Source: Altererythrobacter sp. B11
GTDB lineage: Bacteria; Pseudomonadota; Alphaproteobacteria; Sphingomonadales; Sphingomonadaceae
DNA length: 64,000 nucleotides
Assembly (NCBI RefSeq): GCF_003569745.1
Contig: NZ_AP018498.1
Location: forward strand, 2,829,001 to 2,893,000
Direction of reading: 5' to 3'
This document shows, one piece after another, positions 8,997 to 17,675 of the stretch (the stretch's first letter is position 1; each line of letters begins with the position of its first letter). A program made the translations under genes and the position numbers. Below the pieces are notes generated by a model that was not told where the DNA came from, did not search any database, and was given only the letters and a program-made list of their open reading frames with translations.

Positions 8997-10211
8997 TCAT
9001 CGTCGCAGCGCCACGATGCCGGGCAAAGCCTTGCCCTCTAGCCATTCGAGGAACGCTCCACCTGCGCTCGACACGTAACTGAACCGGTCGGCAACGCCGG
9101 CATGATTGAGCGCCGCGGACGTGTCACCCCCGCCCGCGACTGCCCGAAGTTGCCCGGCATCCGCCAGATCGGCGATCGCCCGGGCGAGAGCTACCGTTCC
9201 CTGGTCGAAAGGCGGAACCTCGAACGCTCCAAGCGGACCATTCCAGACGACGGTCCGCATGTGCTTCAGCGCCTTCTCAAGAAGCGCTACTGTCGCGGGA
9301 CCGACGTCGAGGATCATGTCGTCTGCGCGGACCCGCTCAACCGAAATCGTACGCGAGACGGCACCGGCGCTCAACTCGGTGGCTACGACCACGTCGATCG
9401 GCAGGAAAATCGCGCAACCGGCTTCGTTGGCACGGTGGATAACCTCACGGGCATTGTCCAGCATTTCGCGTTCGGCCATCGATCTGCCTATCGGCCGGTC
9501 CTGGGCAGCCAGAAAAGTGTTGGCCATCGCACCCCCAATCCCGAGGCCCTGTACCTTAGCGACCAAATTGACGAGGAGATCGAGCTTGGTGGAAACCTTT
9601 GCTCCGCCGACAAACGCGAGCACCGGACGATCCGGGTTCTCGAGAATCAAGCTCAGGGACTCGAGCTCAGCCTGCAGAGCGCGCCCTGCCACCGCCGGCA
9701 GCACGTGCGCGATGCCCTCCGTCGATGCATGGGTACGATGCGCTGCGGAAAATGCGTCATTGACGTATATGTCGCCGAGGTTCGCGAACTGCGCAGCCAG
9801 CTCCGGATCGTTGGTCTCCTCACCCGGATGAAACCGCGTGTTCTCCATAAGCAGCACGTCGCCCGGTGCCGCGGCTTTGACAGCCTCTTTCGCTTGGCCG
9901 TCGCGCCAGTTCGTCGCGACGAAACCAACCGGCATGCCCATCGCTTCCTCCAGCGCGCCCGCGACCGGCTCGAGACTCATATCGGCAACCACCTTTCCCT
10001 TCGGACGCCCCAGGTGCGAAAGGAGGACAACTTTCGCGCCCTTCGCGATCAGTTCGCGAAGCGTAGGGATAATGCGCTCGATCCGGGTGGCATCGGACAC
10101 GACCCCTCCCTCCACAGGCACATTGAGATCGACCCTGACGATCGCGGTCTTGCCGCCAAAGCAGATGTCATCGAGAGTTCGCAACGATGCGGCAGAGGAG
10201 GGCCCGGCCAT
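8997..10211 (-). CDS. pgk: phosphoglycerate kinase
   Basis: Complete phosphoglycerate kinase (404 residues, family typically 390-420), the glycolytic enzyme that interconverts 1,3-bisphosphoglycerate and 3-phosphoglycerate with ATP formation. Visible family signatures are VRVDLNVP near the N-terminus, LLSHLGRPKG, the hinge region VVWNGPLGAFE and the nucleotide motif GGGDTSAAL. It stands alone, convergent with the DUF305 gene, rather than in a gap-pgk-fba cluster. It may therefore be a second copy expressed with the PfkB and sugar-phosphate genes of this island; that is inference. Confidence 0.95.
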   Translation of the reverse strand: MAGPSSAASLRTLDDICFGGKTAIVRVDLNVPVEGGVVSDATRIERIIPTLRELIAKGAKVVLLSHLGRPKGKVVADMSLEPVAGALEEAMGMPVGFVATNWRDGQAKEAVKAAAPGDVLLMENTRFHPGEETNDPELAAQFANLGDIYVNDAFSAAHRTHASTEGIAHVLPAVAGRALQAELESLSLILENPDRPVLAFVGGAKVSTKLDLLVNLVAKVQGLGIGGAMANTFLAAQDRPIGRSMAEREMLDNAREVIHRANEAGCAIFLPIDVVVATELSAGAVSRTISVERVRADDMILDVGPATVALLEKALKHMRTVVWNGPLGAFEVPPFDQGTVALARAIADLADAGQLRAVAGGGDTSAALNHAGVADRFSYVSSAGGAFLEWLEGKALPGIVALRR

Positions 10212-10386
10212 AATGTGCGCCTTTCATTCTGTTTGCGAACGGGTGGAAAATCTCCACGCTCAGTACAAAATTTGTTCCGATCGCCTTATCAGCTTTGCTC
10301 GGCCGAAGAACTGGCCGAGACCGCCACTGCAATTGACGATCCGGCTCATACTCGAGAATATTCGCTTCCCAGCAGAGGCTTGCGTG

Positions 10387-11457
10387 TCAGAACCATAGAC
10401 GCACGCCAACGACGAAACTGGTGACGCTCGGATCCTCTCCGGCAGCCCTGGCATAATCGGCGCTTTGGCCAAGCCGCCACTCCTGATCGATCCCGATATA
10501 AGGCGCAAATTCTCGCACGAACTCGTATCGCAAGCGCAAGCCGGCTTCGATCCGGTCGACGCCGGCGCCTATCCCGAGCTCTGGAATGTCCTGCGCTGCG
10601 AGGCCTATCTCGGCGCGCGGCTGCAGGATCAGCCGCTGGGTGAGACGCTGGTCAAGCTCGCCCTCGATACGCGCGGTGACATCACCTTTGTTGGAAACGA
10701 AGGCGGCCGCATCGACTTCGAAAAGGTAAGGCGCAAGGCCTTGGATGCCAACGACTGCGTGCGTCCGGTCGGGACCGGCAAGATCTTGTCGTACACCCGC
10801 TTGCAGATCCCACCAGGGGCCAATTGCGTGGCTCCAGAGCGCCTGCACTTCAGCCGATTCCGGCTTCTCGCCGAAGACGCCTTCACCTTCGCTCTTGAAC
10901 CAGAACTTGTCGATATCGCCGCCGTAATAGCCTTGAACATCCCACAAATATCCATCTTTGCCCTGGCGGGCGCGATATTCCGTCCGGTCAGCGATGAACC
11001 AGAAGACGGGCAGGCCGCTGACCACGCGCGCCACGGCTGCGCGCGAAGCTGCCATGGTTTGGGAGCCGACGAAGGCGTCGGCCGCATAGGCAGGGCCAGA
11101 AAACGCCTCCGGCGGCGGCGGAGCTTCCGGGATTCCCGCAACTTTATCCATCGCGCCATGGGCAGAGTGATCCATGGCGCCCTGGTCCATCTCCATGGCG
11201 CTCGCGGGATCGTGGCTGACGGCGCCCGAATCCATTCCCCCCGGCTCGCCCTCCTGCTGATGATCCATCGACCCGTGATCCATCGGCGGCAGCGCTGTGG
11301 CTGCCTGAACTTCACTTCCCTGTTCGGGATGCGCCGAATGCGGCGGCGCCTTATCTGGTGCATCTGCTTGCACTTCGTGGCGTTGGTGCGCCTCATGGTC
11401 TTGTGCGTATGCAGGAGCTGCCGAAGCCAGCAGAAGAATGAACGCTCCAGTCCTCAT
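10387..11457 (-). CDS. copB: copper resistance protein CopB
   Basis: Outer-membrane copper-resistance protein of 356 residues. A signal peptide is followed by a His/Met-rich linker (repeated MDHGS, MDHQQ, MDHSAHG units, about residues 25-110) and then a C-terminal beta-barrel domain with alternating aromatic strands ending in VGVRLWF, the outer-membrane C-terminal phenylalanine signature. CopB is thought to bind or export copper at the outer membrane together with the CopA oxidase. Its ATG overlaps the copA stop codon by 4 bases, so the pair is a coupled operon. Confidence 0.9.
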   Translation of the reverse strand: MRTGAFILLLASAAPAYAQDHEAHQRHEVQADAPDKAPPHSAHPEQGSEVQAATALPPMDHGSMDHQQEGEPGGMDSGAVSHDPASAMEMDQGAMDHSAHGAMDKVAGIPEAPPPPEAFSGPAYAADAFVGSQTMAASRAAVARVVSGLPVFWFIADRTEYRARQGKDGYLWDVQGYYGGDIDKFWFKSEGEGVFGEKPESAEVQALWSHAIGPWWDLQAGVRQDLAGPDRTHAVVGIQGLAPYLFEVDAAAFVSNKGDVTARIEGELDQRLTQRLILQPRAEIGLAAQDIPELGIGAGVDRIEAGLRLRYEFVREFAPYIGIDQEWRLGQSADYARAAGEDPSVTSFVVGVRLWF

Positions 11458-13205
11458 TGCCCAACCTCCCCGTTCAGAGGGCGGACGGTGACGACCTGAA
11501 ACATGCCGTTGTGCATGTGGTAGATCAGGTGGCAGTGGAATGCCCAGTCGCCAGGCTCATCGGCAGTCAGATCAAAAGTTGCACTGCTTCCTGGCTGGAC
11601 CGTAAGCGTATGCTTGAGGGGCTGAAAACCGTCGTGGCCATTCACCAGTTCGAAGAAGTGGCCGTGCAGATGGATGGGATGCGCCATCATCGTATCGTTC
11701 ACCAGACGCACACGGACGCGTTCGTTGAACGCGAAGCGAATGGGGTCATCGGTGACGGCAGAAAACTTCTTCCCGTCAAACGACCACATGTAGCGCTCCA
11801 TGTTACCGGTCAGATGAATCTCGACCGAGCGCGAGGGCCGGCGCTGATCCCTGTTCGGTTTGGCCGCCACCAGGTCCTTGTACGTCAGCACGCGGTGGGA
11901 GACCTTGTCGAGCCCGGTACCGGGATAGCCCATGCGGTCGACCGGATTCATCGCCACCATGTCGAGCCCCGGACCGACCTTTACGTCCGGTGGCAACTTC
12001 GATGTGTCGCGCATGCTCATTCCGTCCATCGCCATCGCACCCATTGGCGCAGACTGCGCGCCTCCGACGCCTTCATGGTCCATGGAGCCAGGTTCCATGT
12101 CGCTCATGCCCATATCGGCCATTGTCAGCAGCGGCGGCGCGCGGAGTTCAGGGACGGAAGCGCGCGCGCCCGGTCGGGCCGCGAACATGGCCAGCCCCAT
12201 CCCGGTGCGATCCATTGCTTCTGCGATAAAAGCAAAGGCATCGCCATCTCTCGGCTCGATGATGACATCGTATGTTTCCGCGTTGCCAATCTGGAACTCG
12301 TCCACCTCGAAGGGGCGGACATTCTGCCCGTCTGCGGCGACAACTGTCATCGGCAATCCGGGAATCCGCACATTAAAATAGGTCATCGCGGCGCCGTTGA
12401 TGATTCTGAGGCGGATTCGTTCACCCGGGCGATAGGCAAATTCCAGCCCGTCCTCGGGACCATATCCGTTGACGAGGAAGCTGTAGGTCGACCCGGTCAC
12501 ATCGGAGATGTCGGTCGGCATCATTCGCATGCGCGCCCACATCCTGCGCGTCGCACCGCTCAGCGGATAATTGTCGGTTGCAGTGGTTTTGTTGTAGTTG
12601 AAATAGGCGTCGGCCACCTTGAGCTTTTTCATGATCGTATGCGGGTTCATCGGCGACCAGTCCGAGAGCATGAGGACATAGTCACGATCATAGGCGAAAG
12701 GTTCAGGCTCGGCCGGATCGATGATGATGGGGCCGTAATGTCCCATTGGCTCCTGCAACGTGTGCGCGTGCCACCAGTAGGTCCCTGCCTGCCGGACCGG
12801 GAATTCGTAGCGGAAGCGGTCGCCGGGCTTGAGGCCGGCCATCGATACGCCCGGAACACCGTCCATTAGGAATGGAACCAGCATGCCATGCCAGTGGACC
12901 GAGGTATCTTCCGAGCTGTTGTTGAGCAAATCGACGACGAGATTCTGTCCCTCTCTCAGACGTAACAACGGTCCCGGGATCGTTCCATTGACCGTGACAG
13001 CGGGACCATGACGAGTCCCCGTCTCGAAAACGGCGTCGGCCACCGTCAGGCTTAGATAGTCTCCCGACAGGACATCGCTCCCGCGACGGGCAAGAGTTCC
13101 CCCAATCGCTCCGCGCGCCCAAGCCGGAATGGCGCCCACGATACCCAAGGCACCGAGCGAAGCGCTGCCTGCGGCCAAAAACTTTCGTCGATCAATTGAT
13201 GTCAT
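11454..13205 (-). CDS. copA: CopA-type multicopper oxidase
   Basis: Periplasmic copper-resistance multicopper oxidase of 583 residues. A twin-arginine signal (DRRKFL at 5-10, cleavage near residue 31) is followed by three cupredoxin domains. Copper ligands visible are HWHG at 104-107, HAH at 146-148, HPIHLHGHFF near 505-514 and HCHLIYHMH near 557-565. A Met-rich loop around residues 360-395 (MADMGMSDMEPGSMDH) is the copper-binding insert typical of CopA/PcoA. The Cys-His pair joins type 1 and type 3 sites, so electron transfer should be intact. It is the first gene of the copA-copB pair, and a possible FNR-type site lies about 77 bases upstream. Confidence 0.93.
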   Translation of the reverse strand: MTSIDRRKFLAAGSASLGALGIVGAIPAWARGAIGGTLARRGSDVLSGDYLSLTVADAVFETGTRHGPAVTVNGTIPGPLLRLREGQNLVVDLLNNSSEDTSVHWHGMLVPFLMDGVPGVSMAGLKPGDRFRYEFPVRQAGTYWWHAHTLQEPMGHYGPIIIDPAEPEPFAYDRDYVLMLSDWSPMNPHTIMKKLKVADAYFNYNKTTATDNYPLSGATRRMWARMRMMPTDISDVTGSTYSFLVNGYGPEDGLEFAYRPGERIRLRIINGAAMTYFNVRIPGLPMTVVAADGQNVRPFEVDEFQIGNAETYDVIIEPRDGDAFAFIAEAMDRTGMGLAMFAARPGARASVPELRAPPLLTMADMGMSDMEPGSMDHEGVGGAQSAPMGAMAMDGMSMRDTSKLPPDVKVGPGLDMVAMNPVDRMGYPGTGLDKVSHRVLTYKDLVAAKPNRDQRRPSRSVEIHLTGNMERYMWSFDGKKFSAVTDDPIRFAFNERVRVRLVNDTMMAHPIHLHGHFFELVNGHDGFQPLKHTLTVQPGSSATFDLTADEPGDWAFHCHLIYHMHNGMFQVVTVRPLNGEVGQ

Positions 13206-13281
13206 CTATTATCTCTGCTGGCTGTCGGTCGTGCGTTTTCTGATTCGTGAGTTGGCAAACACCCTTTGATTGCCCTCGCCC

Positions 13282-13295
13282 ATGATCCAGATCAA
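13282..13295 (-). promoter_or_regulatory. FNR/FixK-like box upstream of copA
   Basis: On the minus strand this reads TTGAT-CTGG-ATCAT, nine of ten positions of the FNR/Anr/FixK consensus TTGAT-N4-ATCAA. It lies 77-90 bases before the copA start, a normal place for an activator site. It suggests oxygen-linked control of the copper operon, but one such match in 64 kb could be chance. Confidence 0.4.
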
Positions 13296-13370
13296 AATAT
13301 CCATTGATTGTATCGGCTTGCTCTTGGCCAAGTCCCAAAGCCCGGGGCCTATGGAGAGAGGTGGGCTCAT

Positions 13371-14444
13371 CTAAGGTGTGATTGCCACTTTGAGGACACC
13401 GTCACGCTGGTGGGCAAAGAGTTCATAGGCCGCTTCGATGTCGTCGAGCTTATAGCGATGGGTAACCATGGGCCGGAGGTCTACCCTCCCCGCCGCCACG
13501 ACCTCGATGAGCCGGCGCATGCGTTCCTTTCCGCCCGGACACAGCGTCGTTACGATGCTGAGATCGCCAAGCCCGGCGGCGAACGCATTCAGCGGGACCT
13601 TGATATCCGCGGAATAGACGCCAAGGCTCGAAAGCGTTCCGCCTGGACGCAGCACCCTCAGGCATGCCTCGAATGTTGCCTGGCTTCCGAGTGCCTCGAT
13701 CGCGACGTCCACCCCGCGCCCGTCGGTCAGGCGCAGTATCTCGTTCACGGGATCGAGGGTGCCGGCGTCGATCACGGCATCAATGCCCAGCGCCCTGGCG
13801 GTGTGGAGACGCGCGGGCAAGCGATCGACTCCAATGACGAGGGTTGCCCCGGCAAGCTTCGCCCCGGCCGCAGCGCAGAGGCCAATCGGCCCCTGCGCGA
13901 ATACCGCGACGGTATCACCGATCCGGACGCCGCCTCGCTCTGCGCCCCCAAAGCCCGTCGACATGATATCCGGGCACATCAACACCTGCTCGTCCGTCAG
14001 ACCGTCGGGTACAGGGGCCAGGTTAGCCATGGCGTCCGGCACCAGCACATACTCCGCCTGGCAGCCGTCGATGGTGTTTCCGAGCTTCCATCCACCGATC
14101 GGTTTCCAGCCATGGCGAGCGCCCGCCCCGTCTTGCGAATGAAAGCCTGCAAGACAGGCGTTGCTGTGGCCGCTGGGGGAGATCGCGCCTGCGATTACCC
14201 GCTGACCTTCCTGGTACCCCGTGACGGCCGAGCCCAGCTTTTCGATAATCCCGACCGGTTCGTGTCCAACGGTGAGGCCGGGGACAACCGGGTATTCGCC
14301 TTTCAGAATGTGCACGTCGGTGCCGCAGATGGTGGTTGTGGTGATCCGCACAAGCGCATCGAGTGCCCCGACTTCCGGAATCGGCTTCTCATCGAGGACA
14401 ATTCGCCCCGGCTCCACGAACACCGCTGCCCTCATCTTCGCCAT
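13371..14444 (-). CDS. zinc-dependent NAD(P) alcohol dehydrogenase
   Basis: Medium-chain dehydrogenase of 357 residues. Catalytic zinc ligands are the Cys in TTTICGTD and the His-Glu pair in VGHEP. The Rossmann nucleotide site appears as AQGPIGLCAAAGAKLAG. The structural-zinc lobe holds only one cysteine (SNACLAGF), so the second zinc site is absent, as in the Thermoanaerobacter-type secondary alcohol dehydrogenase branch. The start at 14444 is set by AAAGGA seven bases upstream; an upstream in-frame extension has no homology. The substrate (secondary alcohol, aldehyde or polyol) cannot be told from the sequence. Confidence 0.87.
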   Translation of the reverse strand: MAKMRAAVFVEPGRIVLDEKPIPEVGALDALVRITTTTICGTDVHILKGEYPVVPGLTVGHEPVGIIEKLGSAVTGYQEGQRVIAGAISPSGHSNACLAGFHSQDGAGARHGWKPIGGWKLGNTIDGCQAEYVLVPDAMANLAPVPDGLTDEQVLMCPDIMSTGFGGAERGGVRIGDTVAVFAQGPIGLCAAAGAKLAGATLVIGVDRLPARLHTARALGIDAVIDAGTLDPVNEILRLTDGRGVDVAIEALGSQATFEACLRVLRPGGTLSSLGVYSADIKVPLNAFAAGLGDLSIVTTLCPGGKERMRRLIEVVAAGRVDLRPMVTHRYKLDDIEAAYELFAHQRDGVLKVAITP

Positions 14445-14778
14445 GATCGTCCTTTTCTTTGTGCACACGCACCTCTTGCGAGGACACAAAGAGATGTACC
14501 AAGCCCGCGCAACGCGTACTGATCGGCAAATTTTTGCTGGCAGGCGTTTCCGTGCACAAGGCCACAGACGCTTGTCGAGACGTGATATTACAGCTTTCGG
14601 AGCTGTCATATTCCCGGCGAAAAATCGCCAAGATCAGGTTTGATGGAAATCGCATTGTAGGACCCGATTAGCTAACGGCCTCCAGTGGTCCGTGCAGCGA
14701 AGTCCGAGCGGGCAAGACCAATAGCCGGTCTTCAAACAATTTTTGCGGATAGGCCCCTGAACCGAAGAACTTTCGCTT
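14445..14778. other. intergenic region without recognised gene
   Basis: This 334-base stretch lies between the alcohol dehydrogenase start and a small reading frame following FTR1. It must hold the alcohol dehydrogenase promoter. A weak partial FNR-like match (TTGAT-GGAA-ATCGC, 14640-14653) is present but agrees at only eight of ten positions. Nothing else is recognisable. Confidence 0.35.
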
Positions 14779-14913
14779 TCATAACCAGTGTGACTCCGTG
14801 TCGCCGGTAGGTAAGCGTGATGCTGGACGGTCGGATTTGCCACTAAGCTGGCGCCGCGCCAGAGCGGCGGCCGCATCGAGCCGCAGTCTTAAATCGTCAG
14901 GAAGGCAGCGCAT
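14779..14913 (-). CDS. small hypothetical protein coupled to FTR1 gene
   Basis: A 44-residue frame beginning MRCLPDDLRLRLDAAAALARR, Arg/Leu/Ala rich and probably helical. Its ATG overlaps the stop codon of the FTR1 gene in a TGATG arrangement (ATG at 14913-14911, TGA at 14915-14913), the classic signature of translational re-initiation. There is no independent ribosome site and I recognise no family. It may be a genuine small protein or a chance frame after the permease. Confidence 0.3.
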   Translation of the reverse strand: MRCLPDDLRLRLDAAAALARRQLSGKSDRPASRLPTGDTESHWL

Positions 14914-16871
14914 CAGTCTGCGGCCACCCGGCGACGATTGACCGCAAAGCCGAGGACAAGCGCGACAAGGACGAGAATCTGCGCCGCGATCGTCTCGAGC
15001 GTGGGGAAAAGGCCGATGATCGAAAGTCGCGGCACGAACGATAGCGGCGCGATATCGATCCAGCCTGCCTCCTGCAATGCGGCGACACCCTTGCCCGCGA
15101 GCACCACTGTCAACGCGGCCATCAGCCAGGAGCTGTAGCGGAAGAAGCTGGCGATCGGCAGTTGCCGGCTGTACCGCAGCATCGTCCACGCGAGGCCGGC
15201 GAGCACGAGCACGGCGGCGACCGTTCCAGCAAGCATTGCCGCTCCGTTGCCCTGCGACCACAAGGCGGCAAAGAACAGGATCGTCTCGAACACCTCGCGG
15301 TATACGACGACGAAAGCGAGGCCGAACAGCAACCAGCCCGACTGGCCGCCCAAGGCCCTGGCGAGCTTTTCCTGAATATACCTCTGCCACTGGCCGGCCT
15401 GCGCCTTGCCGTGCATCCAGATGCCCACCGACAGCAGCACGACCGCCGCAAACAGGGAGCCGAACCCTTCGGTCAGCTCGCGGCTCGCGCCGCTGATGCC
15501 GATCGCATAGGTGGCCACCAGCCAGGTCGCTCCTCCGGCAACGAGAGCGCTCGTCCAGCCGCCGTGAACGTAGCGCAACACGTCCTTGCGGTCCGCCTTC
15601 TCCAGAAACGCCAGCATCGCCACGACGATGAGCAGCGCTTCGAGGCCTTCGCGCAACAGGACGGCAAACGCGCCGGCGAACGTGGTGACGGCGCTCGACG
15701 CGCCGGGCGCGAGGGCGCGCTCGGCGTCATCGAGGAGCGTATCGATTGCTCCCGCCTGCGTCGCTAGGGCATCGGGCGCTATTCCGTCGCCGATCGCTGC
15801 CCGGAACGCGCCCATGCGCGTCTCGATATTCGCCATCAGTCCGGCGTCCTTGGCGCTGAGCAGCGGCTCGATGGGTTCGAAGCCGTCGAGATAGGCCGAC
15901 AGAGCGAGCGCCTTGGCCCGTTTCCTGTCTCCGGAGCGGTAGGCGTCGACGCTTTCGCCGAGCCTGGCGCGGGTCGTGGCGATGGCTTTGCCGGCATCGC
16001 CCGAAGGCCGCGCCGTCACGGCTTCGGGATGGCCGCGGAGATAGGCCATGACGGCATCGGCCCGCGCCTGTCCGATCTGCTCGCCCAGCGCTTCGGGGGT
16101 GGTCGTGACCAGAGCCTTGAGGTCGGGAATTCTGGCGCGAATGTCGGCGCTGCTCTGCCACAACGTTTCGCCGCGGCGGACATCGGCCTGTGAAAAGGCG
16201 AACGCTCCGGCGCGGAAGGCGAGCGCCCAGCGATCCTCGGCAGAAAGGTCGCGAAAGCTCTGCATCGCGGTGCCGTCGATCCCTTGAGAGATGACCTGCT
16301 CGAGTGCCGCGAGGCTGCGCTTGCGCGCGCGGGCGGTGTCGGTGAACGCAACGGGCGGCGTTTCGAGCCCGGCAGCATCGGGTCCCTTGCCGTTGCCGCT
16401 CGCGCCATGGCAGGCGGCGCAATTATCGGCGAAGAGAGCAGCACCACGCGCGACGTCCGGCGCCGTCGAAGGCGCGACCGGGACGGGATAAGCCTCGAGC
16501 AGAACGCCGGAGATCGTCTGAGAGGTCGCAGCTATCCGCGCCGCTGGAGCTTTCGCGGCGATCTGGTTGCGCAGGACGCGCGCCTCGCGGACCAGCTCGG
16601 CCTTCTTCGGCCGGTCGGGCAGTGCACCGATCTCGTCTGCGATTGTGGCCGCGAACTCCTGCATCTCGGCATATTCGCCCTCGCTGGCGATCTTGCCCCC
16701 CGACACCGCGCCCTCGTAGTCGACCGCGATGTAATCGAGGAGCTTCCACGTGGTGCCGACCCTTTGCGCGGTTGCCGGATCGAGCGTCTGGGCTGCCGCA
16801 GGCGACACCGTGAGCCCCGAAGCTACGATTGTGAGCAGGATTGCCAGAAACACGCCCAGACGGCGCACCAT
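14913..16871 (-). CDS. cytochrome c / FTR1-family iron permease
   Basis: Inner-membrane protein of about 652 residues. After a signal peptide comes a periplasmic part with one c-type heme motif, CAACH at about 151-155, and then an FTR1 permease domain of seven membrane helices. The two iron-binding REXXE motifs of FTR1 are present: REGLE near residue 405 and REVFE near residue 525. FTR1 moves iron after oxidation, and the attached cytochrome may pass the electrons. A MerR-type promoter sits just upstream with its transcription start expected near 16903, which favours ATG 16871 over the alternative at 16895; the signal peptide also starts cleanly at 16871. The multicopper oxidase CopA is 2 kb away, but whether it serves as ferroxidase is unknown. 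Confidence 0.9.
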   Translation of the reverse strand: MVRRLGVFLAILLTIVASGLTVSPAAAQTLDPATAQRVGTTWKLLDYIAVDYEGAVSGGKIASEGEYAEMQEFAATIADEIGALPDRPKKAELVREARVLRNQIAAKAPAARIAATSQTISGVLLEAYPVPVAPSTAPDVARGAALFADNCAACHGASGNGKGPDAAGLETPPVAFTDTARARKRSLAALEQVISQGIDGTAMQSFRDLSAEDRWALAFRAGAFAFSQADVRRGETLWQSSADIRARIPDLKALVTTTPEALGEQIGQARADAVMAYLRGHPEAVTARPSGDAGKAIATTRARLGESVDAYRSGDRKRAKALALSAYLDGFEPIEPLLSAKDAGLMANIETRMGAFRAAIGDGIAPDALATQAGAIDTLLDDAERALAPGASSAVTTFAGAFAVLLREGLEALLIVVAMLAFLEKADRKDVLRYVHGGWTSALVAGGATWLVATYAIGISGASRELTEGFGSLFAAVVLLSVGIWMHGKAQAGQWQRYIQEKLARALGGQSGWLLFGLAFVVVYREVFETILFFAALWSQGNGAAMLAGTVAAVLVLAGLAWTMLRYSRQLPIASFFRYSSWLMAALTVVLAGKGVAALQEAGWIDIAPLSFVPRLSIIGLFPTLETIAAQILVLVALVLGFAVNRRRVAAD

Positions 16872-16908
16872 GAGATCCGATCCGAGATTCGTCATGCGGC
16901 GCGCCTAC

Positions 16909-16932
16909 ACCCTGAAGTCGCTACAGGGTCAA
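16909..16932 (-). promoter_or_regulatory. MerR-type metal-responsive promoter of FTR1 gene
   Basis: On the minus strand a -35-like TTGACC (16927-16932) runs into a dyad ACCCTG-N9-CAGGGT (16909-16929), the layout of CadR/ZntR-type promoters, where the regulator binds in an over-long spacer. It faces the FTR1 gene, whose chosen start is about 38 bases downstream. The -10 is weak (TAGGCG region). The neighbouring MerR gene that could have bound here has lost its DNA-binding domain. Confidence 0.65.
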
Positions 16933-16934
16933 GG

Positions 16935-17126
16935 CTATTGCGACGCATTCTTAGAATGGACCTCGACCAATGTGGCGGACGAACCTGACGCTTCTGCGAG
17001 ATCGCTCAGTGCATGCCTCACGATTTGCCACCCGCCAGACAGACCGAGCGCCGCCATGATCGCGGCGACGATGAGATCGGGCCAGGCCGTGCCGGTCCCG
17101 AATACACCCGCGGCAGCGGCAACTAC
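16935..17126 (-). pseudogene. C-terminal remnant of CDF cation exporter
   Basis: The minus-strand translation VVAAAAGVFGTGTAWPD followed by LIVAAIMAALGLSGGWQ is the last membrane helices and C-terminal tail of a cation diffusion facilitator, the Zn/Cd/Co exporter family. Everything upstream (about the first two thirds, including the metal-binding helices) is absent. The frame stays open to 17465 but that part is antisense to the MerR remnant. It is not a working transporter. The break falls at the same point where the divergent MerR remnant begins. Confidence 0.75.
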
Positions 17127-17420
17127 CGTGAATACAACAAGGCGTCGCTCGCTAGGCTCACCTTCATCAAGCGGGGACGCGATCTCGGCTTCTCGATCGA
17201 TCAGGTCAGCCAGCTGATGAATCTCACGCGTAGCGCGGGGGAAAACTGTGCCACGGTCGATGCGATCGCGGTTCAGCATCTCGCCGCGGTCGACCGCAAG
17301 ATTGCCGATCTGACCGCCTTGCGCCGGGAATTGACGGGGCTCGTGGACTCTTGCGCCGGCGGTTCGATCGGCGATTGCGATATATTGCGAGCCCTTTCGC
17401 CAGAGGGCACCGAAGAATAG
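17121..17420 (+). pseudogene. MerR-family regulator lacking DNA-binding domain
   Basis: From NYREYNKASLARLTFIKR onward, through RDLGFSIDQVSQLM to a C-terminus with cysteines (ENCATVD and DSCAGGSIGDC), this is the dimerisation helix and metal-binding loop of a MerR-family regulator of the CadR/ZntR/CueR type. The N-terminal winged helix of about 35 residues is missing. The frame upstream (to 17013) is antisense to the CDF remnant and not MerR-like. Without the helix it cannot bind DNA, although its probable operator type survives in front of FTR1. Confidence 0.75.
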
Positions 17421-17675
17421 GTCTCGATGACTACGTAGAGCGGCACGCCAACTTCGCAGCGACAAGAAGACAGGAACCCGGTGTCGCCGGGTTAAAGATG
17501 CGACCCACCACCGACGGATCTATCTGCCGTCAACGGCAGCCACGGCGTCCCATCGCTGCATTTTTCGCCGTCGTTCCCGTCGAGCTCCGGAAGGTGGTTC
17601 AGCGAGGCCACCCCGGATTGTCGGCGTCAGAGCAAAATGGTGCTCGGCCTGACCGTGCAGCGAACCGATTCAATC

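Noticed and set aside
9102-10424. Plus-strand frame of 440 codons over phosphoglycerate kinase
   Set aside because: It is the mirror of pgk codon bias in high-GC DNA; no motif or ribosome site.
11457-12869. Plus-strand frame of 470 codons over copA
   Set aside because: Antisense shadow of the multicopper oxidase, His/Arg rich because of its codons.
13308-14522. Plus-strand frame of 404 codons over the alcohol dehydrogenase
   Set aside because: Antisense shadow; the minus-strand dehydrogenase has full family signatures.
14640-14653. Second FNR-like site upstream of the alcohol dehydrogenase
   Set aside because: Only eight of ten positions match and it is about 195 bases from the start, so it is too weak to report as a site.
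17013-17420. Full-length reading of the MerR-like frame as an intact gene
   Set aside because: Its first 36 residues are antisense to the CDF remnant and do not form a winged helix.
17475-17493. AACCCGG-TGTCG-CCGGGTT hairpin after the MerR remnant
   Set aside because: It has a 7-base stem but no U-tract on either strand, so I could not support it as a terminator.
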